This document shows, one piece after another, positions 7,988 to 15,770 of a stretch of 33,623 nucleotides of DNA (its first letter is position 1; every line of letters begins with the position of its first letter). The translations under genes were made by a program, and so were the position numbers. The notes beneath the pieces were generated by a model. That model had not been told where the DNA came from. It saw nothing but the letters and a program-made list of their open reading frames with translations, and did no database searches. Source of the DNA: Flavobacteriaceae bacterium (GTDB lineage Bacteria; Bacteroidota; Bacteroidia; Flavobacteriales; Flavobacteriaceae); assembly GCA_947451525.1 (NCBI GenBank), contig CANFZM010000027.1:1-33623 (forward strand), given 5' to 3'.

Positions 7988-8551
7988 ATGGAAAAAGAAG
8001 TAAAACTCTATATGATAATGCTAGGATGTCGCCCTAAAGGTAGATGTACCGAGCAACACGACATTTTTTTTGGTATTGGAAATTCTCTGAAAGAATTAAT
8101 TCCGAGTATGAACACTTTTTGGCCAGAAGCCAAAGGTCAAATTCATATTGATGCTTGGCGCGAAGTTACTATGGTGGATAATTTTCAAATAAAAGTGCTT
8201 CCAAAAGATACTTTGGCCGCTTCTGCAGCGCAATTGTTTTTCATAAATCTTGGCGGATATAAAGAAAATGAGTTTGAAGAATACCATTACAAAATGTTAG
8301 CCGTTGGCGATTCTTTATCGGAAGTTACCAAAAAAGCGAAAGACACCGCTTTCTACAAACATTGCGGATTCAAGGGCGCAACATCTCATATTGATGATAA
8401 ATTTGGGATTGATATTGACGATGCCTTCAAGGTTAGAGAGATTTTACTACCTATCTTTACCGACCAATTTGAAATACAAATCACTCCAAATCCAAATGCA
8501 GTAGAAGACCAATTGCACATTGGGTATTTAAAAATGGATAAAATCTTATAA
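7988..8551 (+). CDS. DUF1543 domain protein
   Basis: This 187-residue soluble protein has the DUF1543 pattern: a short strand followed by LGCRPKGRCTEQHDIFFGIG (residues 13-32), where the conserved 'lGg.p.g..iE.HD..f.vg' motif is visible, then WPEAKGQIHIDAW. A second copy of a similar fold (about 78-160) starts LFFINLGGYKENEFEEYHY, giving two DUF1543-like halves. The function of the family is unknown. It heads an apparent three-gene operon: a 48-codon basic peptide gene starts 2 bp after its stop and overlaps ychJ. The -7 box nearly abuts the ATG. Confidence 0.8.
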   Translation: MEKEVKLYMIMLGCRPKGRCTEQHDIFFGIGNSLKELIPSMNTFWPEAKGQIHIDAWREVTMVDNFQIKVLPKDTLAASAAQLFFINLGGYKENEFEEYHYKMLAVGDSLSEVTKKAKDTAFYKHCGFKGATSHIDDKFGIDIDDAFKVREILLPIFTDQFEIQITPNPNAVEDQLHIGYLKMDKIL

Positions 8552-8553
8552 TT

Positions 8554-8700
8554 ATGGGTCGAAATAACGAAAGGAATATCAAAAAACACAACGACAAACT
8601 TCACAAAGAGCAAGATAAAGAAAAAGCCAAAAAAGTGGCTCGTGAAGAAAAACGCAAAGAAATTGTTAGAAAATTTAACGAAAACAAAAACAATGGCTAA
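8554..8700 (+). CDS. Small, highly basic 48-residue protein
   Basis: An open frame starting ATGGGTCGAAAT at 8554 and ending TAA at 8700 encodes 48 residues starting MGRNNERNIKKHNDKLHKEQ and ending ENKNNG. About half the residues are charged, mostly K, R and E, with no hydrophobic stretch; a single helix is likely. It begins 2 bp after the DUF1543 stop, and its stop codon overlaps the ychJ start (shared ATGGCTAA, 8693-8700), so it sits exactly where a translationally coupled gene would. I do not recognise a family. RNA or ribosome binding is a guess from composition only. Confidence 0.65.
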   Translation: MGRNNERNIKKHNDKLHKEQDKEKAKKVAREEKRKEIVRKFNENKNNG

Positions 8701-9064
8701 TTGTTATTGTGGTTCAAATACACCTTTTGAAGACTGCTGCCAAGTTTACATAAAAGGAATACAAAAAGCACCTACTGCCGAAACTTTAATGCGATCCAGA
8801 TATTCTGCTTATGCTTTTGGTGATGCCGATTATCTTGTAGCAACAACGCATTCTTCCACCCGAAAACTACACAAAAAAGAAGACATCCTAGAATGGAGCA
8901 AAAGTAACCATTGGATACAACTAGAAGTTTTAGCATCTACAGAAAATACAGTGAAATTCAAAGCCCATTATTTAGATTTCCAAGGGAAAGCACAAGTTCA
9001 CGAAGAACATTCTACTTTTATTCTAGAAAATGGCAATTGGTTTTATGTAGATGGCGAATACTAA
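8693..9064 (+). CDS. ychJ: YchJ family protein with SEC-C zinc motif
   Basis: The start at 8693 yields 123 residues beginning MANCYCGSNTPFEDCC; a longer frame from 8642 exists but its extra 17 residues are out of keeping with the family and overlap the preceding peptide gene. The N-terminal C-x-C-x8-CC cluster (residues 4-15) is the SEC-C-type zinc motif. The rest (about 27-123: AETLMRSRYSAYAFGDADYL ... HEEHSTFILENGNWFYVDGE) is the NTF2-like YchJ domain. E. coli YchJ is about 150 residues and of unknown function. It is the last gene of the DUF1543 operon and overlaps the convergent GyrI-like gene by 4 bp. Confidence 0.85.
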   Translation: MANCYCGSNTPFEDCCQVYIKGIQKAPTAETLMRSRYSAYAFGDADYLVATTHSSTRKLHKKEDILEWSKSNHWIQLEVLASTENTVKFKAHYLDFQGKAQVHEEHSTFILENGNWFYVDGEY

Positions 9065-9546
9065 ACTTTACTTTTAATCGGAATCCAAATTTCCTCTTCG
9101 GAGTTTGGATCGTTGTTCTTGTATTTTTCTCCAAGGATTTCAAATTGCGGATGATTTCCTAATTCATATCCCGAAGAAGGCAACCATTGGGTGTAAATAG
9201 CATTAAAAAATGCTGCTGCATTACTTTGATCTCCTTTGTAATTAAAAACGGCATATACTCCTTCTGGGATTTCTAAGGACTCCATTCCATCTGGAACAAA
9301 ATCAAAATTAGAAATCGCAACCGCAGCCCATTTTACAAAAGGAGTATTGGTATTAAAATTGAAATTACTTGGATTGATTTGGATATTGTATAATTCGGAA
9401 CCAATTACATTTTGAATTTCTTTTTTGCGAGGCATAAAACTGCTCCACAATTCAAAAGCACGATAATTTTCATAGGTAAAAGAAAGATTTTTACCAATGA
9501 AATTGGTGGTTGGAAAGGTTTTTATTTGTGGCTGCATCATTTTCAA
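9061..9546 (-). CDS. GyrI-like / AraC effector-binding domain protein
   Basis: This stand-alone 161-residue protein resembles GyrI-like small-molecule-binding domains, the effector domains found at the C-terminus of AraC/MerR regulators. Typical signs are a beta-strand with F-I-G (16-18), a central WAAVAISNFDFVPDGMESLEIPEG segment (about 92-115) followed by YAVFNYKGD, then an acidic C-terminal IPI strand. There is no DNA-binding domain, so it probably binds a ligand rather than DNA. Its ATG overlaps the stop of the barrel-like gene upstream (9543-9546), so the two are coupled. Either of the two methionines at positions 1 and 3 could be the start. Confidence 0.75.
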   Translation of the reverse strand: MKMMQPQIKTFPTTNFIGKNLSFTYENYRAFELWSSFMPRKKEIQNVIGSELYNIQINPSNFNFNTNTPFVKWAAVAISNFDFVPDGMESLEIPEGVYAVFNYKGDQSNAAAFFNAIYTQWLPSSGYELGNHPQFEILGEKYKNNDPNSEEEIWIPIKSKV

Positions 9547-10175
9547 TTAATATTGTACGCTAACATAATTTCAAATCTAAATAGATTAGTTTTATAGGAT
9601 TCTTTCAAATTATAATCAGCAGGAATTACATAATCTGTTGATAGTTTCTTCTCCCCAAACAAATAACCAAGTTGTGTATCAATTGACCATCTTTTAGATT
9701 GACTACATAATACAACTACCCCAATTGCTGGGCCTATAAATTTACATTTAATTTCTTGATGATAGTAATCGTGCGGGTAATTTCGATCATTATCAATGGT
9801 GTTAATTCCTGTTTTATAGGATAACGAACTATAAAATGAAATACCAGTTCTTTCTCTAAAAGAATTAAAATTGAAATAATATTTATATTCAAAAATAAAT
9901 GATTTGTCTCTGTCGTTAGTATAATCTATTGGTTTATAGCCGTCATCTTTACCAGATTCTCTGTGTGGTGTAAAGTCATTATAAATAAATTTAACTCCAA
10001 TTGAATTGTTTTTAAAAAATCCTTTTTCAACCCCTATTATGGAGCCATAACCACCATCTAATAAATTCACATAAGCACATCCCTTTATTGCAAGAGTATT
10101 GTTTGGATTTTCTTTACTAAAAGGAACTTGCCCAAAACAAAGTGATGTAATAAAAAATGCAAAATATTTATACAT
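9543..10175 (-). CDS. Predicted secreted outer-membrane barrel-like protein
   Basis: The 210-residue protein opens with a short signal peptide (about 1-15, MYKYFAFFITSLCFG-Q), then consists of alternating aromatic/polar strands (e.g. VNLLDGGYGSIIGVEKGFF, FIFEYKYYFNFN) and ends in a strand with a terminal asparagine (LAYNIN). This is the look of a small outer-membrane beta-barrel; the C-terminal residue is not the classic Phe. I do not recognise a specific family. It lies 13 bp downstream of the esterase gene and overlaps the GyrI-like gene by 4 bp, so it is the middle gene of a three-gene unit. Confidence 0.6.
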   Translation of the reverse strand: MYKYFAFFITSLCFGQVPFSKENPNNTLAIKGCAYVNLLDGGYGSIIGVEKGFFKNNSIGVKFIYNDFTPHRESGKDDGYKPIDYTNDRDKSFIFEYKYYFNFNSFRERTGISFYSSLSYKTGINTIDNDRNYPHDYYHQEIKCKFIGPAIGVVVLCSQSKRWSIDTQLGYLFGEKKLSTDYVIPADYNLKESYKTNLFRFEIMLAYNIN

Positions 10176-10188
10176 AATTTTAATCTAA

Positions 10189-11049
10189 TTATTTCAACGA
10201 CCCGTTTTCTTTTAAAATTTTATTAAAAAACAAAACGTGGTAGGGTAAAGAGTTGTTCCAATATTCCCATGTATGCGCTCCAGGTCTTTCGGTGTAATCG
10301 TGTGGAATTTTATTATAGACCAATCTGCGGTGCAATTCTCTATTAGTTTCAATTAGAAAATCATCCACACCACAATCTATAATTAGCGGCATTTTATTGG
10401 CTTTAAATAAATCTATCCTATCCAAAACAGCATATTTAGCATAGGTTGCTGGCGATAAAACCTCATCTCCAAATATTGGGGTCAACAACTTTTTAGTGCG
10501 TTCTAAATTATCGGGATTGAGCATCATGTTCATATCTACTGCTCCACTCATGCTTCCTGCGGCGCAAAAAAGATCGGGATGTTTGCTAGATAAATATAAA
10601 GCACCATGTCCTCCCATGGAAAGACCGGTTATTACACGTCCGTTTTTATTGGCGATGGTTCTATAACTTGCATCCACTTTTTGAATTACTTCTTGGGTAA
10701 TGAAAGTATCAAATTGGCTTTCTTTACTCACCGGACTATCGAGATAAAAACTAAACGTTTCTCCTTCAGTCATTACAATTATTATGTTGTATTGGTCAGC
10801 TAAATCCGTAACTAAGTTTTCGTTTGGGGTACTAGTTAACCAATCTCGAAAATGTCCGTAGGCGCCATGAAGCAAATATAGCACAGGATAATTAGTTTTG
10901 CCTTTAGCATACGAATTTGGCGTTACCACTGCAGCATTATAGGTTTTGTTCATTGCAGCACTGGCAATTTGAAGGGTATCGACTTTTGCAGCAAAAGCAA
11001 AATTGGTAAGTAATAAAACTAGACTAACAAGAAAGAAGTTTTTTTTCAT
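10189..11049 (-). CDS. Secreted esterase (esterase D / PF00756 type)
   Basis: The 286-residue protein has a signal peptide (1-20, ending NFAFA-A) and an alpha/beta-hydrolase core of the putative esterase family. YLLHGAYGHFRDW (58-70) forms the oxyanion region, GLSMGGHGA (142-150) holds the nucleophile Ser144, CGVDDFL (226-232) holds the acid Asp229 or Asp230, and GAHTWEYW (257-264) holds His259. Relatives act on feruloyl or acetyl esters or S-formylglutathione; the signal peptide argues for an extracytoplasmic substrate. It is the first gene of an operon with the barrel-like and GyrI-like genes. A weak -7-like TATCTTTA lies about 30 bp upstream of the ATG. Confidence 0.85.
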   Translation of the reverse strand: MKKNFFLVSLVLLLTNFAFAAKVDTLQIASAAMNKTYNAAVVTPNSYAKGKTNYPVLYLLHGAYGHFRDWLTSTPNENLVTDLADQYNIIIVMTEGETFSFYLDSPVSKESQFDTFITQEVIQKVDASYRTIANKNGRVITGLSMGGHGALYLSSKHPDLFCAAGSMSGAVDMNMMLNPDNLERTKKLLTPIFGDEVLSPATYAKYAVLDRIDLFKANKMPLIIDCGVDDFLIETNRELHRRLVYNKIPHDYTERPGAHTWEYWNNSLPYHVLFFNKILKENGSLK

Positions 11050-11097
11050 GACTGGGGATTATTTTTTTCAAGGTAAAGATACTTTTTTTAAACAAAA

Positions 11098-11166
11098 GAA
11101 AAACCTTCCATTTCTGAAAGGTTTGCTCTATTTTATATTTTCTAAGATCCCGATAAAAATCGGGAT
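11098..11166. terminator. Terminator hairpins downstream of icmF
   Basis: Two hairpins occupy the gap between icmF and the esterase gene. ATCCCGAT/ATCGGGAT (11147-11154 with 11159-11166) is a perfect 8-bp stem around AAAA. AAACCTT/AAGGTTT (11101-11107 with 11118-11124) is followed on the minus strand by a T-rich run, as in an intrinsic terminator for icmF. Confidence 0.7.
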
Positions 11167-11210
11167 AAGCGATTCACACAAAATATTTTACAAATATTTT
11201 GGTTCTCTGC

Positions 11211-14200
11211 TTACATATTGCGTCTATATTGCCCACCCACTTCAAACAACGCACTGGTAATTTGTCCTAATGAACATACTTTGGTGGCTTCCATTAATAG
11301 TTCAAAAAGATTTTCGTTTTTGATGGCTGCCGTTTGTAATAATTCTATTTGTTCGGCAACTTTTTCGGCACTCGTTTTTTGTAAATTGGTTAACATATCA
11401 ATTTGATATTGTTTTTCTTCTTCGGTTGCACGAATTACTTCTGCCGGAATTACCGTTGGTGAACCTTTGGAACTCAAGAAAGTATTTACTCCAATAATAG
11501 GAAATTCGCCTGTATGTTTCAAGGTTTCATAATACAAACTTTCTTCTTGAATTTTAGAACGTTGGTACATGGTTTCCATTGCTCCTAAAACTCCGCCACG
11601 TTCTGTAATTCGGTCGAATTCTAGCAATACAGCATTCTCAACTAAATCGGTTAATTCTTCAATGATGAACGAACCTTGAATTGGATTTTCGTTTTTCGCT
11701 AATCCTAATTCTTTATTGATAATCAACTGAATTGCCATTGCTCTACGAACCGATTCTTCGGTTGGCGTAGTGATTGCTTCATCATAAGCATTTGTATGCA
11801 AGGAATTACAGTTGTCGTAAATGGCATATAATGCTTGTAACGTGGTACGAATATCGTTAAAATCAATCTCTTGTGCGTGTAAAGAACGACCAGAGGTTTG
11901 AATATGGTATTTTAACATTTGGGCTCTTTCGTTGGCTCCGTATTTATTTTTCATGGCTTTCGCCCAAATTTTACGCGCTACACGACCAATCACGGCATAT
12001 TCTGGATCTACTCCATTAGAGAAAAAGAACGATAAATTAGGTCCGAAATCGTTGATGTTCATGCCGCGACTTAAATAATATTCCACGTAAGTGAAACCAT
12101 TAGAAAGTGTAAATGCCAATTGTGAAATAGGATTTGCACCGGCTTCGGCAATATGATATCCAGAAATTGAAACCGAATAAAAGTTACGCACATTTTCTTT
12201 GATGAAATATTCTTGTACGTCACCCATCAATCGCAAGGCAAATTCGGTAGAGAAAATACATGTATTTTGCGCTTGATCTTCTTTCAAAATATCCGCTTGA
12301 ACCGTACCACGAACTTGTGCTAAGGTTTTTACTTTGATGTCGTTATAAACTTCCAAAGGCAACACTTGATCTCCAGTAACGCCCAAAAGCATCAATCCTA
12401 AACCATTGTTTCCTTCGGGTAATTCGCCTTGGTATTTTGGTCTAGCAGTACCTTTTTTCTTATAAATTTCGTTGATTTTTTCTTCTACTTCTACTTGAAG
12501 GCTATTTTCAACAATGTATTTTTCACAATTTTGATCGATTGCCGCATTCATGAAAAAACCAAGCAACATTGGTGCTGGACCGTTTATTGTCATTGAAACC
12601 GAAGTCATTGGATGACTCAAATCGAAACCAGAATACAACTTTTTAGCATCGTCCAAACAACAAATAGAAACTCCGGCATTACCGATTTTCCCATAAATAT
12701 CAGGACGAATGTGTGGGTCATTTCCGTAAAGGGTTACACTATCAAATGCGGTAGAAAGTCGTTTTGCAGGCAAACCAGCACTTACATAATGAAAGCGTTT
12801 GTTGGTTCGTTCTGGACCGCCTTCACCAGCAAACATTCGGCTTGGATCTTCCCCTTCTCGCTTGAACGGATACAATCCGGAAGCAAAAGGAAATTCACCA
12901 GGAACATTTTCTTGTAAATTCCATTTTAAAATATCGCCCCACGCTTGGTACTTTGGCAAAGATATTTTCGGAATTTGAGAATGCGATAAACTTTCGGTAT
13001 GCGTGGCAATTTTGATTTCTTTATCCCGAACTTTAAAACTGTAAAATGGGTTTTTGTATTTGTTTACCTTTTCGTCCCAAGTTAATATTACTTCCCAATT
13101 GTAAGGGTCAAGGTTCATTTTTACGCGGTCGAATTCTTTATGAAGTAATGCCAAAAATTGATGAGATTCCTCCTTCGTCGGAATGACAATATCCACTAAG
13201 CCAACTTTAGTTAATTCCGGTGGTTTACCTGAAACGGTTTCAATGGTTTTGAAAATTCCGTATAATTTTTGAGCAACTTCCACTTGAGAAAGTGCTGTCT
13301 CGTCGTATTTTCTATTATTTTCTGCAATTTCAGATAAATAACGGGTTCTATGAGGCGGAATTACGAAAATTTTCTCGCTCATTTCACGAGTAATTTGGAA
13401 GGTTGATTTTAAATCGGCTCCCGTTTTCTCTACAATTTTATCCATAATAGATTTGTAGAGCGTGTTCATTCCGGGGTCATTGAATTGGGAAGCGATAGTT
13501 CCAAAAATTGGCATCGTATCCACATCAGCATCCCACAAATTATGATTGCGTTGGTACTGTTTTTTAACATCACGGATAGCATCTAAAGCACCACGCTTGT
13601 CAAATTTATTTAAGGCTACCAAATCGGCAAAATCCAACATGTCAATTTTTTCCAATTGGGTTGCCGCACCAAATTCAGGTGTCATTACATATAACGAAAC
13701 ATCCGAATGGTCCATAATTTCGGTATCACTTTGACCAATTCCAGAAGTTTCTAGAATGATGATGTCGTATTTTGCTGCTTTTAAAACTTCGATGGCTTCA
13801 TTCACATATTTTGACAAAGCCAAATTAGATTGTCTTGTTGCCAATGAACGCATATAAACTCGAGGATTATTGATGGCATTCATACGAATTCTATCGCCAA
13901 GCAAAGCACCACCAGTTTTTCTTTTGGATGGATCTACCGAAATTAATCCGATAGTTTTTTCTGGGAAATCGATTAAAAAACGTCTTACCAATTCGTCTAC
14001 CAAAGAAGATTTACCAGCACCACCTGTTCCTGTAATTCCAAGAACTGGAGCCCCCCCCGCCCCCGAAGGGGGAGCTTGAGAGGATTGAGGAAAGACTTTG
14101 TGGAATGCATCGGGTTTATTTTCGGCTAATGAAATTAATCGAGCAATTGTGTTAACTTCTTTTTTCGCAAGCATTTCCACAATATGCGCAGCACCCCCTT

Positions 14201-14651
14201 CGGGGGCGGGGGGGGCTTGTTCGGCTCTTTTCACCAAATCATTAATCATTCCCTGCAAACCCATAGCACGGCCATCGTCTGGCGAGTAAATTCGCTCGAT
14301 TCCGTAGGCTTGAAGTTCTGCAATTTCTGTAGGAAGAATTACCCCACCACCGCCACCAAATATCTTGATATGTCCTGCTCCTTTTTCTTTAAGCAAATCG
14401 TACATGTATTTGAAATACTCATTATGCCCACCTTGATAGGAAGTCATTGCAATAGCATTAGCATCTTCTTGAATGGCAGTATTTACTACTTCTTCAACAC
14501 TTCTGTCGTGGCCAAGATGAATGACTTCAACACCAGTAGACTGAATAATTCTACGCATGATGTTTATGGCAGCATCGTGACCATCAAAAAGGGATGCAGC
14601 GGTAACAATTCTTACTTTATTTTTAGGAATATAGGGCGTTTGTGGTTCCAT
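11211..14651 (-). CDS. icmF: Fused acyl-CoA mutase with G-protein chaperone domain (IcmF type), carrying repeat-derived linkers
   Basis: The 1146-residue protein is a coenzyme-B12-dependent acyl-CoA mutase with its chaperone fused in. IcmF converts isobutyryl-CoA to n-butyryl-CoA; related substrates are possible. Order of parts: B12-binding domain (about 12-140) with [14 protein letters not shown], His25 being the cobalt ligand; a helical segment (155-190); a MeaB-type GTPase domain with Walker [10 protein letters not shown] (208-216), ETSGIGQSD (301-309) and NKFD (348-351); a linker; and the mutase barrel (about 560-1146). The domain order matches IcmF, not plain methylmalonyl-CoA mutase. 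Two proline/glycine/alanine linkers, [10 protein letters not shown] (146-155) and [10 protein letters not shown] (193-202), are encoded by a perfect 24-bp inverted repeat and look inserted. The ATG at 14651 gives a usual ten-residue lead. It is a single gene with its own terminator. Confidence 0.92.
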   Translation of the reverse strand: MEPQTPYIPKNKVRIVTAASLFDGHDAAINIMRRIIQSTGVEVIHLGHDRSVEEVVNTAIQEDANAIAMTSYQGGHNEYFKYMYDLLKEKGAGHIKIFGGGGGVILPTEIAELQAYGIERIYSPDDGRAMGLQGMINDLVKRAEQAPPAPEGGAAHIVEMLAKKEVNTIARLISLAENKPDAFHKVFPQSSQAPPSGAGGAPVLGITGTGGAGKSSLVDELVRRFLIDFPEKTIGLISVDPSKRKTGGALLGDRIRMNAINNPRVYMRSLATRQSNLALSKYVNEAIEVLKAAKYDIIILETSGIGQSDTEIMDHSDVSLYVMTPEFGAATQLEKIDMLDFADLVALNKFDKRGALDAIRDVKKQYQRNHNLWDADVDTMPIFGTIASQFNDPGMNTLYKSIMDKIVEKTGADLKSTFQITREMSEKIFVIPPHRTRYLSEIAENNRKYDETALSQVEVAQKLYGIFKTIETVSGKPPELTKVGLVDIVIPTKEESHQFLALLHKEFDRVKMNLDPYNWEVILTWDEKVNKYKNPFYSFKVRDKEIKIATHTESLSHSQIPKISLPKYQAWGDILKWNLQENVPGEFPFASGLYPFKREGEDPSRMFAGEGGPERTNKRFHYVSAGLPAKRLSTAFDSVTLYGNDPHIRPDIYGKIGNAGVSICCLDDAKKLYSGFDLSHPMTSVSMTINGPAPMLLGFFMNAAIDQNCEKYIVENSLQVEVEEKINEIYKKKGTARPKYQGELPEGNNGLGLMLLGVTGDQVLPLEVYNDIKVKTLAQVRGTVQADILKEDQAQNTCIFSTEFALRLMGDVQEYFIKENVRNFYSVSISGYHIAEAGANPISQLAFTLSNGFTYVEYYLSRGMNINDFGPNLSFFFSNGVDPEYAVIGRVARKIWAKAMKNKYGANERAQMLKYHIQTSGRSLHAQEIDFNDIRTTLQALYAIYDNCNSLHTNAYDEAITTPTEESVRRAMAIQLIINKELGLAKNENPIQGSFIIEELTDLVENAVLLEFDRITERGGVLGAMETMYQRSKIQEESLYYETLKHTGEFPIIGVNTFLSSKGSPTVIPAEVIRATEEEKQYQIDMLTNLQKTSAEKVAEQIELLQTAAIKNENLFELLMEATKVCSLGQITSALFEVGGQYRRNM
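14049..14217. repeat. Pair of GC-rich inverted repeats inside icmF
   Basis: A 24-bp block (14049-14072: AG, C8, G, C5, GAA, G5) recurs as its exact reverse complement at 14194-14217, with 121 bp between. Each block is itself partly self-complementary (CCCCC-GAA-GGGGG). The composition is far from the AT-rich surroundings. Both blocks are read in frame as Pro/Gly/Ala/Ser linkers at the two ends of the segment joining the B12 and GTPase domains. Confidence 0.9.
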
Positions 14652-14783
14652 TGGTAATTTTTATTCGAATTTGAGAGCGCAATTTACGAATTTAATAATT
14701 TTATACCCTTTTAATTCCTCTAAATCTTTACTTATTACAACTACATTTAGTTTAATTTTAATACTATTTGAATATTGAGGCAT

Positions 14784-14791
14784 TATATTTG
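14784..14791 (+). promoter_or_regulatory. -7 box of the DUF4197 gene
   Basis: TATATTTG matches TAnnTTTG and lies 29 bp upstream of the ATG at 14821. A TTTG at 14767-14770 is nearer than the usual spacing, so the -33 box is uncertain. Confidence 0.55.
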
Positions 14792-14820
14792 CTTTAGCAT
14801 TTAAAATTAAAACAAAAAAG

Positions 14821-15570
14821 ATGAAAAAATTATTCTGTTTACTACTGATAGTTCCAATACTTGGAATGGCGCAATTGAAAAGTATTCCAAAGAAAATTAC
14901 TATTCCAAAATCTAAAATTACGTTACCCAAAGTAATCCCAACGCCCTCTGGACTTACTAATCCTATCGATATTTCGGCTGGTCTGAAAGAAGCATTGAAC
15001 AACGGAATTACCAAAGAAGTTTCTAAATTAACGGCTGTGGATGGTTTTTTGAAAAATGAAGCTGTTAAGATAGTTATGCCTGCCGAATTGCAAAAAGTAG
15101 AAAGTACTTTACGAAAATTAGGCATGGGCAATTTAGCCGACCAAGGAATTACAGCCATGAATAGGGCTGCCGAAGATGCAGTTAAAGAAGCCACTCCTAT
15201 CTTTGTTTCTGCAGTTAAAAATATGAATATCACCGATGCTAAATCGATACTTCTTGGAAATGAAAATGCAGCAACTGTTTATCTTCAGGGAACAACCAAC
15301 AAAGATTTGTATGCGAAATTTAGTCCTGTAGTGCAACAGTCTATAGGGAAAGTTGGCGCAGATGTAATTTGGAATACCCTAATTAGCAAATACAATAACA
15401 TTCCATTTGTAACCAAAGTCAACCCAGACATTACAGATTACGTTACTAATAAATCTATGGAAGGTGTTTTCAAAATGATTGCTGTAGAAGAAAAAAATAT
15501 TAGAACCGATTTAAAATCAAGAACTTCTCCTTTATTGCAAAGTGTTTTTGGATTATTGGATAAAAAATAA
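14821..15570 (+). CDS. DUF4197 domain protein, exported
   Basis: The 249-residue protein has a signal peptide (1-17, ending GMA-Q), then a lysine/proline-rich spacer of repeated I-P-K and L-P-K words (residues 19-40). The DUF4197 domain follows (about 48-245): ISAGLKEALNNGITKEVSKL, then PAELQKVESTLRKLGMG, FVSAVKNMNITDAKSILLG and LKSRTSPLLQSVFGLLDKK are typical. The family is exported, largely helical and of unknown function. It is monocistronic and divergent from icmF. Confidence 0.85.
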   Translation: MKKLFCLLLIVPILGMAQLKSIPKKITIPKSKITLPKVIPTPSGLTNPIDISAGLKEALNNGITKEVSKLTAVDGFLKNEAVKIVMPAELQKVESTLRKLGMGNLADQGITAMNRAAEDAVKEATPIFVSAVKNMNITDAKSILLGNENAATVYLQGTTNKDLYAKFSPVVQQSIGKVGADVIWNTLISKYNNIPFVTKVNPDITDYVTNKSMEGVFKMIAVEEKNIRTDLKSRTSPLLQSVFGLLDKK

Positions 15571-15619
15571 TTTGTAAAAAATTAAGAATCAAATACATAA
15601 GAATAACATTCTCTTAACA

Positions 15620-15738
15620 TTGCTATCAGGAAAAGAACGGATATTTGCAGTGTTATAAATGAGGATTTATAATTTTGTTTGGTTTAGTTAAGTTAAAAAG
15701 AAATTGCCAGTGTTTGTTTAGCATTGGCATTTTTTTTT
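15620..15738 (+). ncRNA. Candidate short transcript (promoter-like boxes plus strong terminator)
   Basis: TTG at 15620-15622, 17 bp, then GATATTTG at 15640-15647 (one mismatch to TAnnTTTG) form a promoter-like pair. About 60 bp later an 8-bp stem (TGCCAGTG at 15705-15712 with CATTGGCA at 15722-15729, one G-U) is followed by nine T residues (15730-15738), a strong intrinsic terminator. The implied RNA would be about 85 nt. It could instead be just the terminator of the DUF4197 gene, or an attenuated leader of the next gene, whose ATG is only 33 bp further on. No coding frame is convincing inside it. Confidence 0.4.
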
Positions 15739-15770
15739 CAAGAAACATATTTTATATTTACAAAAAAAAT

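Noticed and set aside
8642..8692. In-frame upstream extension of ychJ (MKKNAKKLLENLTKTKT)
   Set aside because: It overlaps the 48-residue peptide gene in another frame, and the zinc motif of the family begins right after MANCYCG at 8693.
13870..14289. Plus-strand frames through the GC-rich repeats in icmF
   Set aside because: They are antisense to icmF and stay open mainly because the GC-rich repeats lack stops in any frame.
11211..14651. Methylmalonyl-CoA mutase large subunit
   Set aside because: The B12 domain is at the N-terminus, followed by a GTPase domain and then the mutase barrel, which is the IcmF order; MCM has the B12 domain at the C-terminus and no GTPase domain.
14661..15233. 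190-codon minus-strand frame
   Set aside because: It lies antisense to the DUF4197 gene, which has a promoter, signal peptide and recognisable domain; the antisense product has no family resemblance.
15675..15770. In-frame upstream extension of the T9SS protein
   Set aside because: The extension crosses an intrinsic terminator and places 32 residues before a clear signal peptide; the start at 15771 is better.
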